Part shown: in pieces, positions 16,707 to 24,385 of the stretch
Position numbering within the stretch: position 1 is the stretch's first letter
Layout of the letters: each line of letters begins with the position of its first letter
DNA from: Kribbella sp. ALI-6-A
Lineage (GTDB): Bacteria > Actinomycetota > Actinomycetes > Propionibacteriales > Kribbellaceae
DNA length: 64,000 nucleotides
Reading direction: 5' to 3'
Assembly (NCBI RefSeq): GCF_001984195.1
Contig: NZ_MTQN01000009.1
Span: 248,001 to 312,000 of the forward strand
Notes under the pieces: model-generated
The model's input: only the letters and a program-made list of their open reading frames with translations
Databases searched by the model: none
What the model was told of the DNA's origin: nothing
Made by a program: the position numbers and the translations under genes

Positions 16707-18064
16707 CGCTTCGCCTCCGGCAGCCGTACGACGAACCGCGCGCCGCCCGCGGGCGACGACGTGCACCACACGGCACCACCATGCGCCGCCGCGGTCTCCG
16801 CGACCAGCGCCAGCCCGAGCCCGGTCCCCGACGAGGACCCGCGGCGGGTCGGCCCGGTCGCGAACCGCTCGAACACCCGCTCGCGTTCCTCCGCCGGGAT
16901 CCCGCTGCCCGCGTCGTCCACTTCGACGAGCACGTCGTCCCCGGACCGGCTGACCAGGACCGCGGTCAAACCACCACCGTGCCGTTCGGCGTTCTCGAAC
17001 AGGTTGCGGAACAGCCGGCTCAAGCGCGCCTTGTCGCCGAGCACCTCCACGTCGTCGACCCCGGAGACCAGGGCCGGATCGCCGACCTCGTGCAGCACGT
17101 ACCGCAACAACTCACCGAGGTCGACCCGCGCCTCCGGACGCAGATCGAGCCCGGCGTCGGAGCGCGCCAGCTCGAGCAGGTCGTCCAGCAGCCGCCGGAA
17201 CCGGTCCAGATCCGCCGAGATCAGGTCGAGCAGCTGTTGCGACCTCGGCGGCAGCTCGTCCCGCCGCGCGGCCAGCAGGTCGACGCTGCCCACCAACGTC
17301 GTCAACGGCGACCGCAATTCATGGCTCACATCGGCCGCCAGCCTGGCGTCCCGCTCGATCCGCTGCTGCAGGGTCTGCACCATACTGTTGAACGAGGCAA
17401 CAATCGTCGCGAGTTCCGGGTCCTCTGTCGGCGGCAGCCGGGTGTCCAGCTCGCCACCGGCGATCGTCGCCGCGGCGACGGCGACCCGGTTCAGTGGCGT
17501 CACCACCGACCGGCTGGCCCAGGCTCCGAGCGCAGCACCGGCCGCGGCGGCCAGCGCGGCGCCGCCGATCAGGATCGTGCTGAGCAGCCGCAGGATCGCG
17601 TCGAGCTCGTCCAGCGGGGCGATCTCGTAGAACTCACCACCGACGGCCGGCAGCGGTACGCCGACCACGATCACCGGCCCGTCCGCGGTCCGCACCCGCT
17701 GGACCGCGGCCCGCCCCTCGGCGGTCTCGGCGCGCAGCGCCGCGGGAACCGCGTCCCGGCCCTGGTCCAGCGCCGAGGCGTACCACTGGTCCTGCCACTT
17801 CAGCACGACGGTGTGGCCGGCCGGCATCCCGGCCGCTGTCAGTACGGCGGAGACGTCGGCGCCCGCGGTCTCGAGCCGTCGCTGCACGAACCCGGCGTCG
17901 GCGAGCGCCTGGTGCTGGACGACGCGTTCACGCTGGTCGAGCAGATACCCACGGGCCAGCGCGTAAGTGCTGACCGCGAACACCGCCGAGACGAGCAAGG
18001 CCACCAGCGCGAAGCCGATCACGATCCGGTGCCGCAGGCCGAGCGCACCGATCCGCCGGGTCAC
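16703..18064 (-). CDS. Sensor histidine kinase (envelope type)
   Basis: A 453-residue membrane kinase. TM1 is about residues 14-36, an extracytoplasmic domain spans about 40-155, and TM2 about 160-184. A HAMP linker comes next, then the HisKA motif DVSHELRSPLTTL with phospho-His248. The ATPase domain has NLFENAERHGGG (N box), VEVDDAGSGIP (G1) and SSGTGLGLALV (G2). GTG 18064 overlaps the stop of the response regulator (GTGA). The layout regulator-kinase-lipoprotein recalls CseB-CseC with CseA, but no sigE-like gene is adjacent. Confidence 0.9.
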   Translation of the reverse strand: MTRRIGALGLRHRIVIGFALVALLVSAVFAVSTYALARGYLLDQRERVVQHQALADAGFVQRRLETAGADVSAVLTAAGMPAGHTVVLKWQDQWYASALDQGRDAVPAALRAETAEGRAAVQRVRTADGPVIVVGVPLPAVGGEFYEIAPLDELDAILRLLSTILIGGAALAAAAGAALGAWASRSVVTPLNRVAVAAATIAGGELDTRLPPTEDPELATIVASFNSMVQTLQQRIERDARLAADVSHELRSPLTTLVGSVDLLAARRDELPPRSQQLLDLISADLDRFRRLLDDLLELARSDAGLDLRPEARVDLGELLRYVLHEVGDPALVSGVDDVEVLGDKARLSRLFRNLFENAERHGGGLTAVLVSRSGDDVLVEVDDAGSGIPAEERERVFERFATGPTRRGSSSGTGLGLALVAETAAAHGGAVWCTSSPAGGARFVVRLPEAKR

Positions 18065-18762
18065 CGCGGGTCCAGCCGGTAGCCCATCCCCCGCACGGTG
18101 ACCACCAGCATCGGGCGGCCCGGATCGCGTTCGATCTTGGTGCGCAGCCGCCGGATGTGCACGTCGACGATCCGCTCGTCGCCGTAGAAACCGTGCTCCC
18201 AGACCGAGGACAGCAACGCCGGACGACTCAGCACCCGGCCCGGCGGGCGGGCCAGCTCCGCGAGCAGCCGGTACTCGGTGACGGTCAGGTTCACGTCGGC
18301 GCCCTGGAGCAGGACCGAGCCGCGCGACCGCGACAGCACCAGGCGGCGGGACGGATCGGAGTCCAGCACGACGTCCGGCTCGGTCGCCTCGGCGCTGGTC
18401 CGCAGCCGGCGCCGCAACGCGCGCAGCCGGGCGGTAAGTTCCTTGATCTGGAAGGGTTTTGTCACGTAGTCGTCGGCACCGGCTTCCAGCCCGGCGACGA
18501 TGTCGTGGGTGTCGGAGCGGGCGCTGACGATCACGATCGGGATGTCGCTGAGCTTGCGGATCTCCCGGATGCAGGTGAAGCCGTCGACCTCGCCGAGCAT
18601 CAGGTCGACCAGCACCAGATCGGGCATCGCAGTGCGTACCAGGGCCAGGGCGGTGGGCGTGTCGGCGGCTTCGGTGACCTGATGCCCCTCGTCCTCCAGC
18701 GCCAGCCGCAGGACCGTGCGAATGCGGTCGTCGTCCTCGACGACCAGGACCTGCAACGCCAT
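18061..18762 (-). CDS. OmpR/PhoB-family response regulator
   Basis: A 233-residue DNA-binding regulator. The receiver has VVEDDDRIRTVLRLAL with the acidic pocket, phospho-Asp53 in LVLVDLMLG, a Ser/Thr switch in IVIVSARSD and Lys in YVTKPF. The winged helix has VNLTVTEYRLLAELARPPGRVLSR, VDVHIRRLRTKI and VRGMGYRL. It is the promoter-proximal gene of the three-gene unit and couples to the kinase by a GTGA overlap. GAGGA lies about 7 bp before ATG 18762. It diverges from the STAS gene across a 144-bp gap. Confidence 0.92.
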   Translation of the reverse strand: MALQVLVVEDDDRIRTVLRLALEDEGHQVTEAADTPTALALVRTAMPDLVLVDLMLGEVDGFTCIREIRKLSDIPIVIVSARSDTHDIVAGLEAGADDYVTKPFQIKELTARLRALRRRLRTSAEATEPDVVLDSDPSRRLVLSRSRGSVLLQGADVNLTVTEYRLLAELARPPGRVLSRPALLSSVWEHGFYGDERIVDVHIRRLRTKIERDPGRPMLVVTVRGMGYRLDPR

Positions 18763-18906
18763 CGGACCATCCTCGCAACGATCGGCGGCCGCTGACGACC
18801 GGGCCCGTTCTCGTCATCTGATCGTAAAGAAGGCGCTCGACCGTTCTCAAAGTACGACCGCCAGAGTGGAACGATCCTGTCAGAGCCGCCGGGAAGGTCG
18901 TTCGCG

Positions 18907-19221
18907 ATGACGCACACCGTTCACAAACCACCGCCGCGGAAAGCCATCGTCACGATCAGCGAGCAGGAGATCGCCGGTGGACTGACCGAGCTGCGCTGGC
19001 ATCTGAACGACCTGGTGATGGACGGCGCGTGCCTGGTGGTGATCGACGTCTCCGATCTGGACCAGCTGTCCTCGACCCTGCTCTCGGCGCTGCTCGACAC
19101 CCATCGGGTGTGCCGCCGGCGCGGTGGCGGCGTCGTCATCCGGCATGCGAACCGTCGCGCGGCCGACATCCTGCGCCGGACCGGCCTCGACCGGGTCTTC
19201 GAGGTCGAGGCCGCCGCGTGA
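18907..19221 (+). CDS. STAS-domain anti-sigma factor antagonist
   Basis: A 104-residue single-domain protein. It has the STAS core LVVIDVSDLDQLSSTLLSALLDTHR, where Ser55 or Ser56 is the likely phosphorylation site, and a C-terminal IRHANRRAADILRRTGLDRVF. Unphosphorylated STAS proteins bind an anti-sigma kinase and free a SigB/SigF-type sigma factor. The RsbP-like phosphatase at 6084 and the sigma gene at 40625 are candidate partners in this window; no anti-sigma kinase gene is present. GGAAGG lies about 10 bp before ATG 18907. The next gene overlaps by 4 bp. Confidence 0.82.
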   Translation: MTHTVHKPPPRKAIVTISEQEIAGGLTELRWHLNDLVMDGACLVVIDVSDLDQLSSTLLSALLDTHRVCRRRGGGVVIRHANRRAADILRRTGLDRVFEVEAAA

Positions 19222-19700
19222 GCCACCGTTACACCCACCGCCGCGACCTGCCGGTCTCCCCCACGCGTCACTGCCTGCGCCGCCCCGGTACGCCGTACTC
19301 GCGGCCTGTGCCCAGCACGACCTACCTGCCGCACGGCGTCGCGATCGCCTGCTCCTCCGACGACGCCGCTCGGCCCGGAGTCGACTACATCGATCTCGCC
19401 GTCGTCGAGCTCGACGCCGCCACGGCGTACCTCGACGAGCTCACCGGCACCGGCCTGCTCGCGCTGCCACCCGGCGTCCACTCACCCGATCCAGCCACCC
19501 TCGACGAGCTCGACCGGCTCGGCTGGCTCGTGCTCGACGGCAACCAGGGCTTTCCGGCAATCGCCGGACGCACCACCGGCGGCAACCTCGTCCTGTGCCT
19601 GTACGCCGACTTCGCCGTCACGCCGGAACCGGACCGCACGACGCTCCACAACACGCTGACCGCCCTGCACTTTGCGGCCGGCCTGCTCGAGAACCCCTAA
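19218..19700 (+). CDS. Hypothetical protein coupled to the STAS gene
   Basis: I do not recognise this 160-residue protein. GTG 19218 overlaps the STAS stop (GTGA), which favours that start. A later GTG at 19311 would give MPSTTYLPHG. The central part reads VDYIDLAVVELDAATAYLDEL, then a LARP-like LDELDRLGWLVLDGNQGF and TTGGNLVLCLYADFAV, so it looks like a soluble alpha/beta protein. No cysteine pairs, signal peptide or membrane segment are seen. The coupling suggests a role with the STAS protein, but none can be named. Its stop overlaps that of the convergent TetR gene. Confidence 0.55.
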   Translation: MSHRYTHRRDLPVSPTRHCLRRPGTPYSRPVPSTTYLPHGVAIACSSDDAARPGVDYIDLAVVELDAATAYLDELTGTGLLALPPGVHSPDPATLDELDRLGWLVLDGNQGFPAIAGRTTGGNLVLCLYADFAVTPEPDRTTLHNTLTALHFAAGLLENP

Positions 19701-20305
19701 GCCGGCGCGTGCGCGCGGATGTGATCGATGGTCGCGGTCAGTACGGCGTACAGCGCGTCGGTGTCGCGTCGGACCTGAGTCATCAGCAGTCCACCCTGCA
19801 GCGCGGTCAGCAGCACCAGCGACAACTGATCGACATCGGCCGCGGGATCCAGCTCACCCCGGTGCTGCAAGGACGCCAGGCCGTCGCGGATCGCGCCTTC
19901 CCACTGCCCGAAGGTCCCGTTCAGATCGCCGCGCGCCGCCGGGTCCTGGTCGGCCAGCTCGGCGGCGAGTGAGCCGATCGGGCAGCCACCCGCACAGTTC
20001 CGCGCCCTCTGGACCTCCACGACCGCGTCCCGCCAGGCCTCCAGGGCCTCGAAACTGTCCAGCCGGCTCAGCAGCGGCTTCTGGAATCCCAGCATCGACT
20101 CGGTCTGGTACTCGATCACCGCCCGCACGAGCGACCGCTTGTCCCCGAAGTAGTGGTAGAGCTGCGACGGACTGGTCACGCCGGCCGCCGTCAGCACGTC
20201 CTCCGTGCTCGTCCCCGCGACGCCCCGCTCGTACATCAACCCCGCCGCGGCCGCGACGATCCGCGCCCGGGTCGCTTCCCCCTTCGCCGTCAGCTTCCGC
20301 GCCAC
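19697..20305 (-). CDS. TetR/AcrR-family transcriptional regulator
   Basis: A 202-residue repressor. The HTH region is TRARIVAAAAGLMYERGVAG, TSTEDVLTAAGVTSPSQLYHYFGDKRSLV. The ligand domain has the CAGGCPIGSLAAELAD segment seen in LmrA/YxaF-like regulators of small-molecule resistance. GTG 20305 has TAGCTT exactly 6 nt upstream and no Shine-Dalgarno, so it is probably leaderless. The palindrome TTCTAGAA at 20322-20329 sits near the promoter and may be its operator. The divergent downstream gene is a haloacid dehalogenase. Confidence 0.85.
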   Translation of the reverse strand: MARKLTAKGEATRARIVAAAAGLMYERGVAGTSTEDVLTAAGVTSPSQLYHYFGDKRSLVRAVIEYQTESMLGFQKPLLSRLDSFEALEAWRDAVVEVQRARNCAGGCPIGSLAAELADQDPAARGDLNGTFGQWEGAIRDGLASLQHRGELDPAADVDQLSLVLLTALQGGLLMTQVRRDTDALYAVLTATIDHIRAHAPA

Positions 20306-20515
20306 CCCGCTAAGCTACCATTTCTAGAATCATCTCTCTATTTTTTCCTCCTGGGAGCGCTGGTGCTGGACCGCGTCGTCGCCGAGGTCGGCCCCGCATG
20401 CCGGCCACCGGATAGGAGCCGGATCGCGAACGTGAGCACTTCGGTCGTCGCCAACCCCGGCGCCGGGACCGGCCAGATCTGGAACGCCCCTTCGACCGCA
20501 CGGAGCTGATCTGTC
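20306..20515. other. Intergenic region between tetR and the haloacid dehalogenase
   Basis: The left 50 bp is unusually AT-rich for this DNA (CTCTCTATTTTTTCCTCC near 20335) and holds the TetR promoter plus the palindrome TTCTAGAA at 20322-20329. The right part is GC-rich and has no convincing reading frame with a start site. It could be a decayed gene end or a long leader. No RNA structure was recognised. Confidence 0.4.
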
Positions 20516-21196
20516 ATGACCCAGGTGCTCGCCTTCGATGTCAACGAGACCCTGCTCGACCTGAAAGCGCTCGACCCCCGCTTCGAGGACCTGTTCGGTA
20601 CGGCGGCGCTGCGGCCGCTCTGGTTCGCCCAGATGCTGCAGCTCGCCTTCGTCGGCGGGCTGACCGGCGCGTACGTCGACTTCACCAGCGCGCAGAAGGC
20701 CGCGTTGCGGATGCTCGCAGCCCGTCAGCGGGTCGAGCTGAGCGACGACCAGGTCGACCAGACCGTTGCCCTGATGAGCTCCCTGCCGCCGCATCCCGAG
20801 GTGCCCGACGCCCTCGCCCGGCTGGCCGCGACGCCGCTGAAGCTGGTCGCGCTGACCAACTCGGTGCAGGAGGTCGCCGAGCAGCAACTGGTCAATGCCG
20901 GAATCCGGGTGCACTTCGACCAGGTGATGTCGGCCGACACCGTGCGTCACCTCAAGCCGTCGCCCGAGCCGTACCAAGCGGTCGCCGCGGCGTACGACGT
21001 GCCGGTCGGTGAAGTGCGCCTGATCGCGGCCCACAGCTGGGACGTCACCGGCGCTCTGCAGGCGGGCTGCCGGGCCGCTTTCGTCGCGCGGCCGGGCATG
21101 GTCCTCTCCCCGCTGGGCCCCCGACCCGATATGGTCGCCGACGACCTCGCCGCCCTGGCCGGCCTGATCGTGGAGCGCGACACCTACGCGGCGTGA
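20516..21196 (+). CDS. Haloacid dehalogenase, type II (HAD superfamily)
   Basis: A 226-residue HAD enzyme of the (S)-2-haloacid dehalogenase type. Motif I is AFDVNETLLDL with the nucleophile Asp and an N rather than D two residues later, as in dehalogenases. Motif II is LVALTNSVQEV, and the motif III lysine is in HLKPSPEPYQAV. Motif IV is IAAHSWDVTGALQAGCRAAFVARPG. The Asn/Ser-type motifs favour hydrolytic dehalogenation over phosphatase action. GGAG lies 10 bp before ATG 20516. The natural substrate could be a haloalkanoate or other small acid. Confidence 0.85.
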   Translation: MTQVLAFDVNETLLDLKALDPRFEDLFGTAALRPLWFAQMLQLAFVGGLTGAYVDFTSAQKAALRMLAARQRVELSDDQVDQTVALMSSLPPHPEVPDALARLAATPLKLVALTNSVQEVAEQQLVNAGIRVHFDQVMSADTVRHLKPSPEPYQAVAAAYDVPVGEVRLIAAHSWDVTGALQAGCRAAFVARPGMVLSPLGPRPDMVADDLAALAGLIVERDTYAA

Positions 21197-21295
21197 TCCG
21201 CACCATCGGGGGTTGGGCTGGGGCTGGTGAGGCAAAATGAACTCGTCGGCCGCTCCGATCCCCGGGGTGGTCACCATCGGAGCTGGGAGATCCTT

Positions 21296-22000
21296 GTGGC
21301 GACGCTCGACCCTGTAGACAGCGCTGCCGCCGACGCGTTCGCGCGACTGGCGGTGGAGTTGCACGACGCATCGGGAGTCGAGGAGACCGTCGACGCCGTG
21401 GTCCAGTTCGCGCTCCAGGCGCTGAACTGCACTTACGCCGGTCTCGCGCTGTCCACCCGGGGACGCCGTACCGAGATCGCCGCGGTGACCGACCCGGTCG
21501 TGGCCGACGTCTACAACCTGCAGATCGACGCCGAGAACGGGCCGCTGATCACCTCGATGCGCGAGCGGACCTCGGTGCTGATCCGCGACACCGGCACCGA
21601 CGACCGCTGGCCGGAGTGGGCCGCGAAGGTCGCCGGTCTCGGCGTACGCAGCGTGCTCGACGTCCCGCTCACGCTCGGCGACGGCAGCTCACGAACCGTC
21701 GGCGCGCTCGGTCTGTACAGCCCGATGGTGGACGCGTTCGGCGTCGACGACGAGGCGATCGCCCGGATCCTGGCCCGGCACGCGACGGTCGCGGTCGCCA
21801 CCGCCCGGCACGAGCAGACGATGGCCGAGGCCGTCGACGCCCGCAAGCTGGTCGGGATGGCGATGGGCATCCTGATGGAGCGCTTCGACGTCGACAGCGA
21901 CCGCGCGTTCGCGATCCTCAAGCGCTATTCGCAGGACACCAACACCAAACTGCGCGACGTCGCCCAGCAGCTCATCGACACCCGGAAGCTGCCGCGCTGA
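21296..22000 (+). CDS. GAF and ANTAR domain-containing regulator (second copy)
   Basis: A 234-residue paralogue of the protein at 4037. The GAF part has VDAVVQFALQALNCTYAGLAL, VRSVLDVPLTL and DDEAIARILARHATVAVATA. The ANTAR domain has DARKLVGMAMGILMERFDV and AILKRYSQDTNTKLRDVAQQL, ending in DTRKLPR. The two copies share a nearly identical ANTAR domain but differ in the GAF ligand face, suggesting one RNA target class and two inputs. GTG 21296 has GGGAGA 5 bp upstream. An earlier ATG at 21227 is in frame but lacks a ribosome-binding site. Confidence 0.87.
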   Translation: MATLDPVDSAAADAFARLAVELHDASGVEETVDAVVQFALQALNCTYAGLALSTRGRRTEIAAVTDPVVADVYNLQIDAENGPLITSMRERTSVLIRDTGTDDRWPEWAAKVAGLGVRSVLDVPLTLGDGSSRTVGALGLYSPMVDAFGVDDEAIARILARHATVAVATARHEQTMAEAVDARKLVGMAMGILMERFDVDSDRAFAILKRYSQDTNTKLRDVAQQLIDTRKLPR

Positions 22001-22012
22001 CCGGCGACCGCC

Positions 22013-22591
22013 TCACCCGCGGATGTCCGCGGCCAGCTTCTCGGCGTCCTGCTGGGTGAAGCCCGAACTGATCTCGACCTCACCGCCGGTGATCGCCGAC
22101 ATCACCGTCGGCGCGCTGACGACCCGGTCGTCGACCACGATCGCGAGCTGATTCGCCGGCGGAGACTGCTTGGCCAGCTCGGCGGTGAGCTGTTCGAACA
22201 ACCTGCCGCCCTCGTCGTCCAGCTCGAGCGCGACCACCCAGGAACCGTTCGAGTCGCGCGCGGCCACCTCGGACACGTGCTTGCCATCCAGCTCCACGGT
22301 GCCGAGCGTGTAGGCCATGCCGTCCGCGCCGCAGACAACGCCGCCCGAGCTGCTCGCGGGCGACGCACATCCGCCGGGGGCCACCTTCACCACCCGGCGG
22401 AACTCCACCGCCTTCGGCGCCGACGCGGGGGCGCTGTCCGGCGCTTCGTTGCCGGTGCGAAGCACGAGCAGCACGAGCACTCCGAGCAGAACGAGCAGCA
22501 CCAGGACGAGCGCGCCGACCACGATCAACGGACCACGCTTCTGCGGCGACGAACCGTACTGTGGCGGAGGGTACGGAGTCTGCTGTGCCAT
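22013..22591 (-). CDS. Membrane-anchored protein with SecD P1-head-like domain
   Basis: A 192-residue protein with a proline-rich N-terminus (residues 1-20), one membrane helix (about 22-46), a short Ala/Pro/Ser linker, and an extracytoplasmic domain. The last part, LAIVVDDRVVSAPTVMSAITGG, then VEISSGFTQQDAEKLAADI, matches the head of the SecD P1 domain. There are no SecD transmembrane helices, so it is not a translocase. Two cysteines at about 75 and 87 may pair outside the cell. TAGACT lies exactly 6 nt before ATG 22591, so it is probably leaderless. Function unknown. Confidence 0.75.
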   Translation of the reverse strand: MAQQTPYPPPQYGSSPQKRGPLIVVGALVLVLLVLLGVLVLLVLRTGNEAPDSAPASAPKAVEFRRVVKVAPGGCASPASSSGGVVCGADGMAYTLGTVELDGKHVSEVAARDSNGSWVVALELDDEGGRLFEQLTAELAKQSPPANQLAIVVDDRVVSAPTVMSAITGGEVEISSGFTQQDAEKLAADIRG

Positions 22592-22600
22592 GTCCGGAGT

Positions 22601-24385
22601 CTATTCGGGCACCAGGTCTCCGGCCCGGAAACCCTTGTGGAGCGCGGATTCAGGGCCGTCGGGCCGTTGCAGGCGCCAGCCTCTGGCGCGCCGGCGTTCC
22701 CGCCAGTAGTGGGCGTAGCGACCGTTCCGAGCGAGCAGGTCGTCGTGCCGTCCTTGCTCCACACACCGCCCACCTGCCAGTACGACGATGTGGTCGGCCG
22801 CCTGCAGGGTGTGCAGGCGGTGGGCGATCACCAGCACGGTCCGGTCGCGCGCCAGCGCCGTCATCGCCGCGTGCAGGGCGTGCTCGTTGTCCGCGTCCAG
22901 CGCGGCGGTCGCCTCGTCGAAGAGCACGATCGGGGTGTCCTTCAGCAGCGCCCGGGCGATCGAGATGCGCTGCCGCTCGCCGCCGGACAACCGGCTGCCC
23001 GCTTCACCGACCGGCGCGTGCCACCCACCGGGCAGACGCTCCGCGATGTCGTCGACCCGCGCCGTCCGCGCCGCGGCGTACACCTGCTCGTCGGTCGCTT
23101 CGGGCCGGCCGACCCGGATGTTGTCGAGGATGCTGCCCTCGAACAGGTAGACGTCCTGGAACACGACCGAGATCAGCGCGGTCAGGTCCTCGGTGCGCAG
23201 CTCGCGGACGTCGGCACCGCCCACCCGCACGGCACCGGCCGCGGGATCGAAGAACCGCGCGATCAGCTTGACCACGGTCGTCTTGCCCGCGCCCGACGCC
23301 CCGACCAGCGCGGTCAGCCGCCCGGCCGGGACCTCCATCGAGAGTCCGGTCAGCACCGGCGAATCGCCGTACGAGAAATGCACGTCCCGGAGCTCGACCG
23401 AGGAGCCGTTCGGCCGCGCGGAACGCTCGGGCTCGTCCAGCGTCTCGGTCGCCAGCAAACTGTTGATCTCCTGCAATGCGTTGCCCGCCACTCGGAGCGC
23501 GCCGCCCAGCTCGGCGGTCAGCATCACCGGTTCGACGAACCGGACCGCGAGCACCAGCAGTGCGACCAGCTCCGCCGCACCCAGCGACCCGCCGAGCACC
23601 AGGTAGGTGCCCAGCGCAAGCATCACCACGAACGACGCCTGCGCCACGAAGCCGAGCCCGACGACCCCCGACAGTCCGGCGCGCAGTATGCGGCGCCCCG
23701 CGCGATGCTGAGCCGCCAGCGCCTCGTCAAGTACGGCGTGCCCGTCGACGGTCCGCCCGAAGGCCCGCAGTACCGGCTGGGCCCGGGCGAACTCCACGAT
23801 GCGTCCGGCGGCGTCCGCGTGGATCCGGTCGGCCTCATGGTCGGCCGCCGCCAACCCGCGACTCGCCACGCGATAGACCACCGCGACCACAACGCCCGCG
23901 ACCGCCATCGCCACGGCCAGCCGCCAGTCGAACACGGCCATCGCCAGTACGACGACCAGCGGCATCACGGTGGCGTCGACCAGCTGCCGCAGCAGGTGCG
24001 CGGGCACTCCCATCACGTCGAGGATCCGCTGCGAGGCAAGCCGACCGAGCCCGCCGACCCGATCGGCCGTGAACCAGGCCAACGGCAGCTGCGCGACCTT
24101 GTCGCCAATGCGGTGATGCAGATCGCGGCTCAACCCCGCGCCGGTCCGGAACCCGGCGAGCGTCGCCAACGGATTGACCACCGCGTACCCGATCCACAGC
24201 ACCGCGAGCCCGATCACCCACGGCCAGGCCCGTGCCGGCTCGTCGCCGAGCAACTCGCGCAACGCCGGCACCAGCACGACGAACGCCGCGCCTTGCAGCA
24301 ATGCCGCGACCACGAGCAGCCCTAGCAACCGCCGCAACGTCCGGTCGTACTGCGGCCCGAGGGCCCTGAACAACCGCCGGATCAT
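22601..24385 (-). CDS. ABC exporter half-transporter (second subunit)
   Basis: A 594-residue fusion of a six-helix membrane domain (about 1-320) and an ATPase. Walker A is GASGAGKTTVVKL, the Q-loop is SVVFQDVYLFEGS, the signature is RLSGGERQRISIARALL, Walker B is PIVLFDEATAALD and the H-loop is VIAHRL. ATG 24385 overlaps the stop of the upstream ABC gene by 4 bp, so the two make a heterodimer. Pairs of this kind export drugs, lipids or siderophores. The TetR operator at the head of the unit points to export of a toxic compound. Confidence 0.9.
   Translation of the reverse strand: MIRRLFRALGPQYDRTLRRLLGLLVVAALLQGAAFVVLVPALRELLGDEPARAWPWVIGLAVLWIGYAVVNPLATLAGFRTGAGLSRDLHHRIGDKVAQLPLAWFTADRVGGLGRLASQRILDVMGVPAHLLRQLVDATVMPLVVVLAMAVFDWRLAVAMAVAGVVVAVVYRVASRGLAAADHEADRIHADAAGRIVEFARAQPVLRAFGRTVDGHAVLDEALAAQHRAGRRILRAGLSGVVGLGFVAQASFVVMLALGTYLVLGGSLGAAELVALLVLAVRFVEPVMLTAELGGALRVAGNALQEINSLLATETLDEPERSARPNGSSVELRDVHFSYGDSPVLTGLSMEVPAGRLTALVGASGAGKTTVVKLIARFFDPAAGAVRVGGADVRELRTEDLTALISVVFQDVYLFEGSILDNIRVGRPEATDEQVYAAARTARVDDIAERLPGGWHAPVGEAGSRLSGGERQRISIARALLKDTPIVLFDEATAALDADNEHALHAAMTALARDRTVLVIAHRLHTLQAADHIVVLAGGRCVEQGRHDDLLARNGRYAHYWRERRRARGWRLQRPDGPESALHKGFRAGDLVPE

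Noticed and set aside
20330..20515. Possible gene remnant upstream of the haloacid dehalogenase
   Set aside because: No start signal, no recognisable domain and no frame with consistent coding bias.
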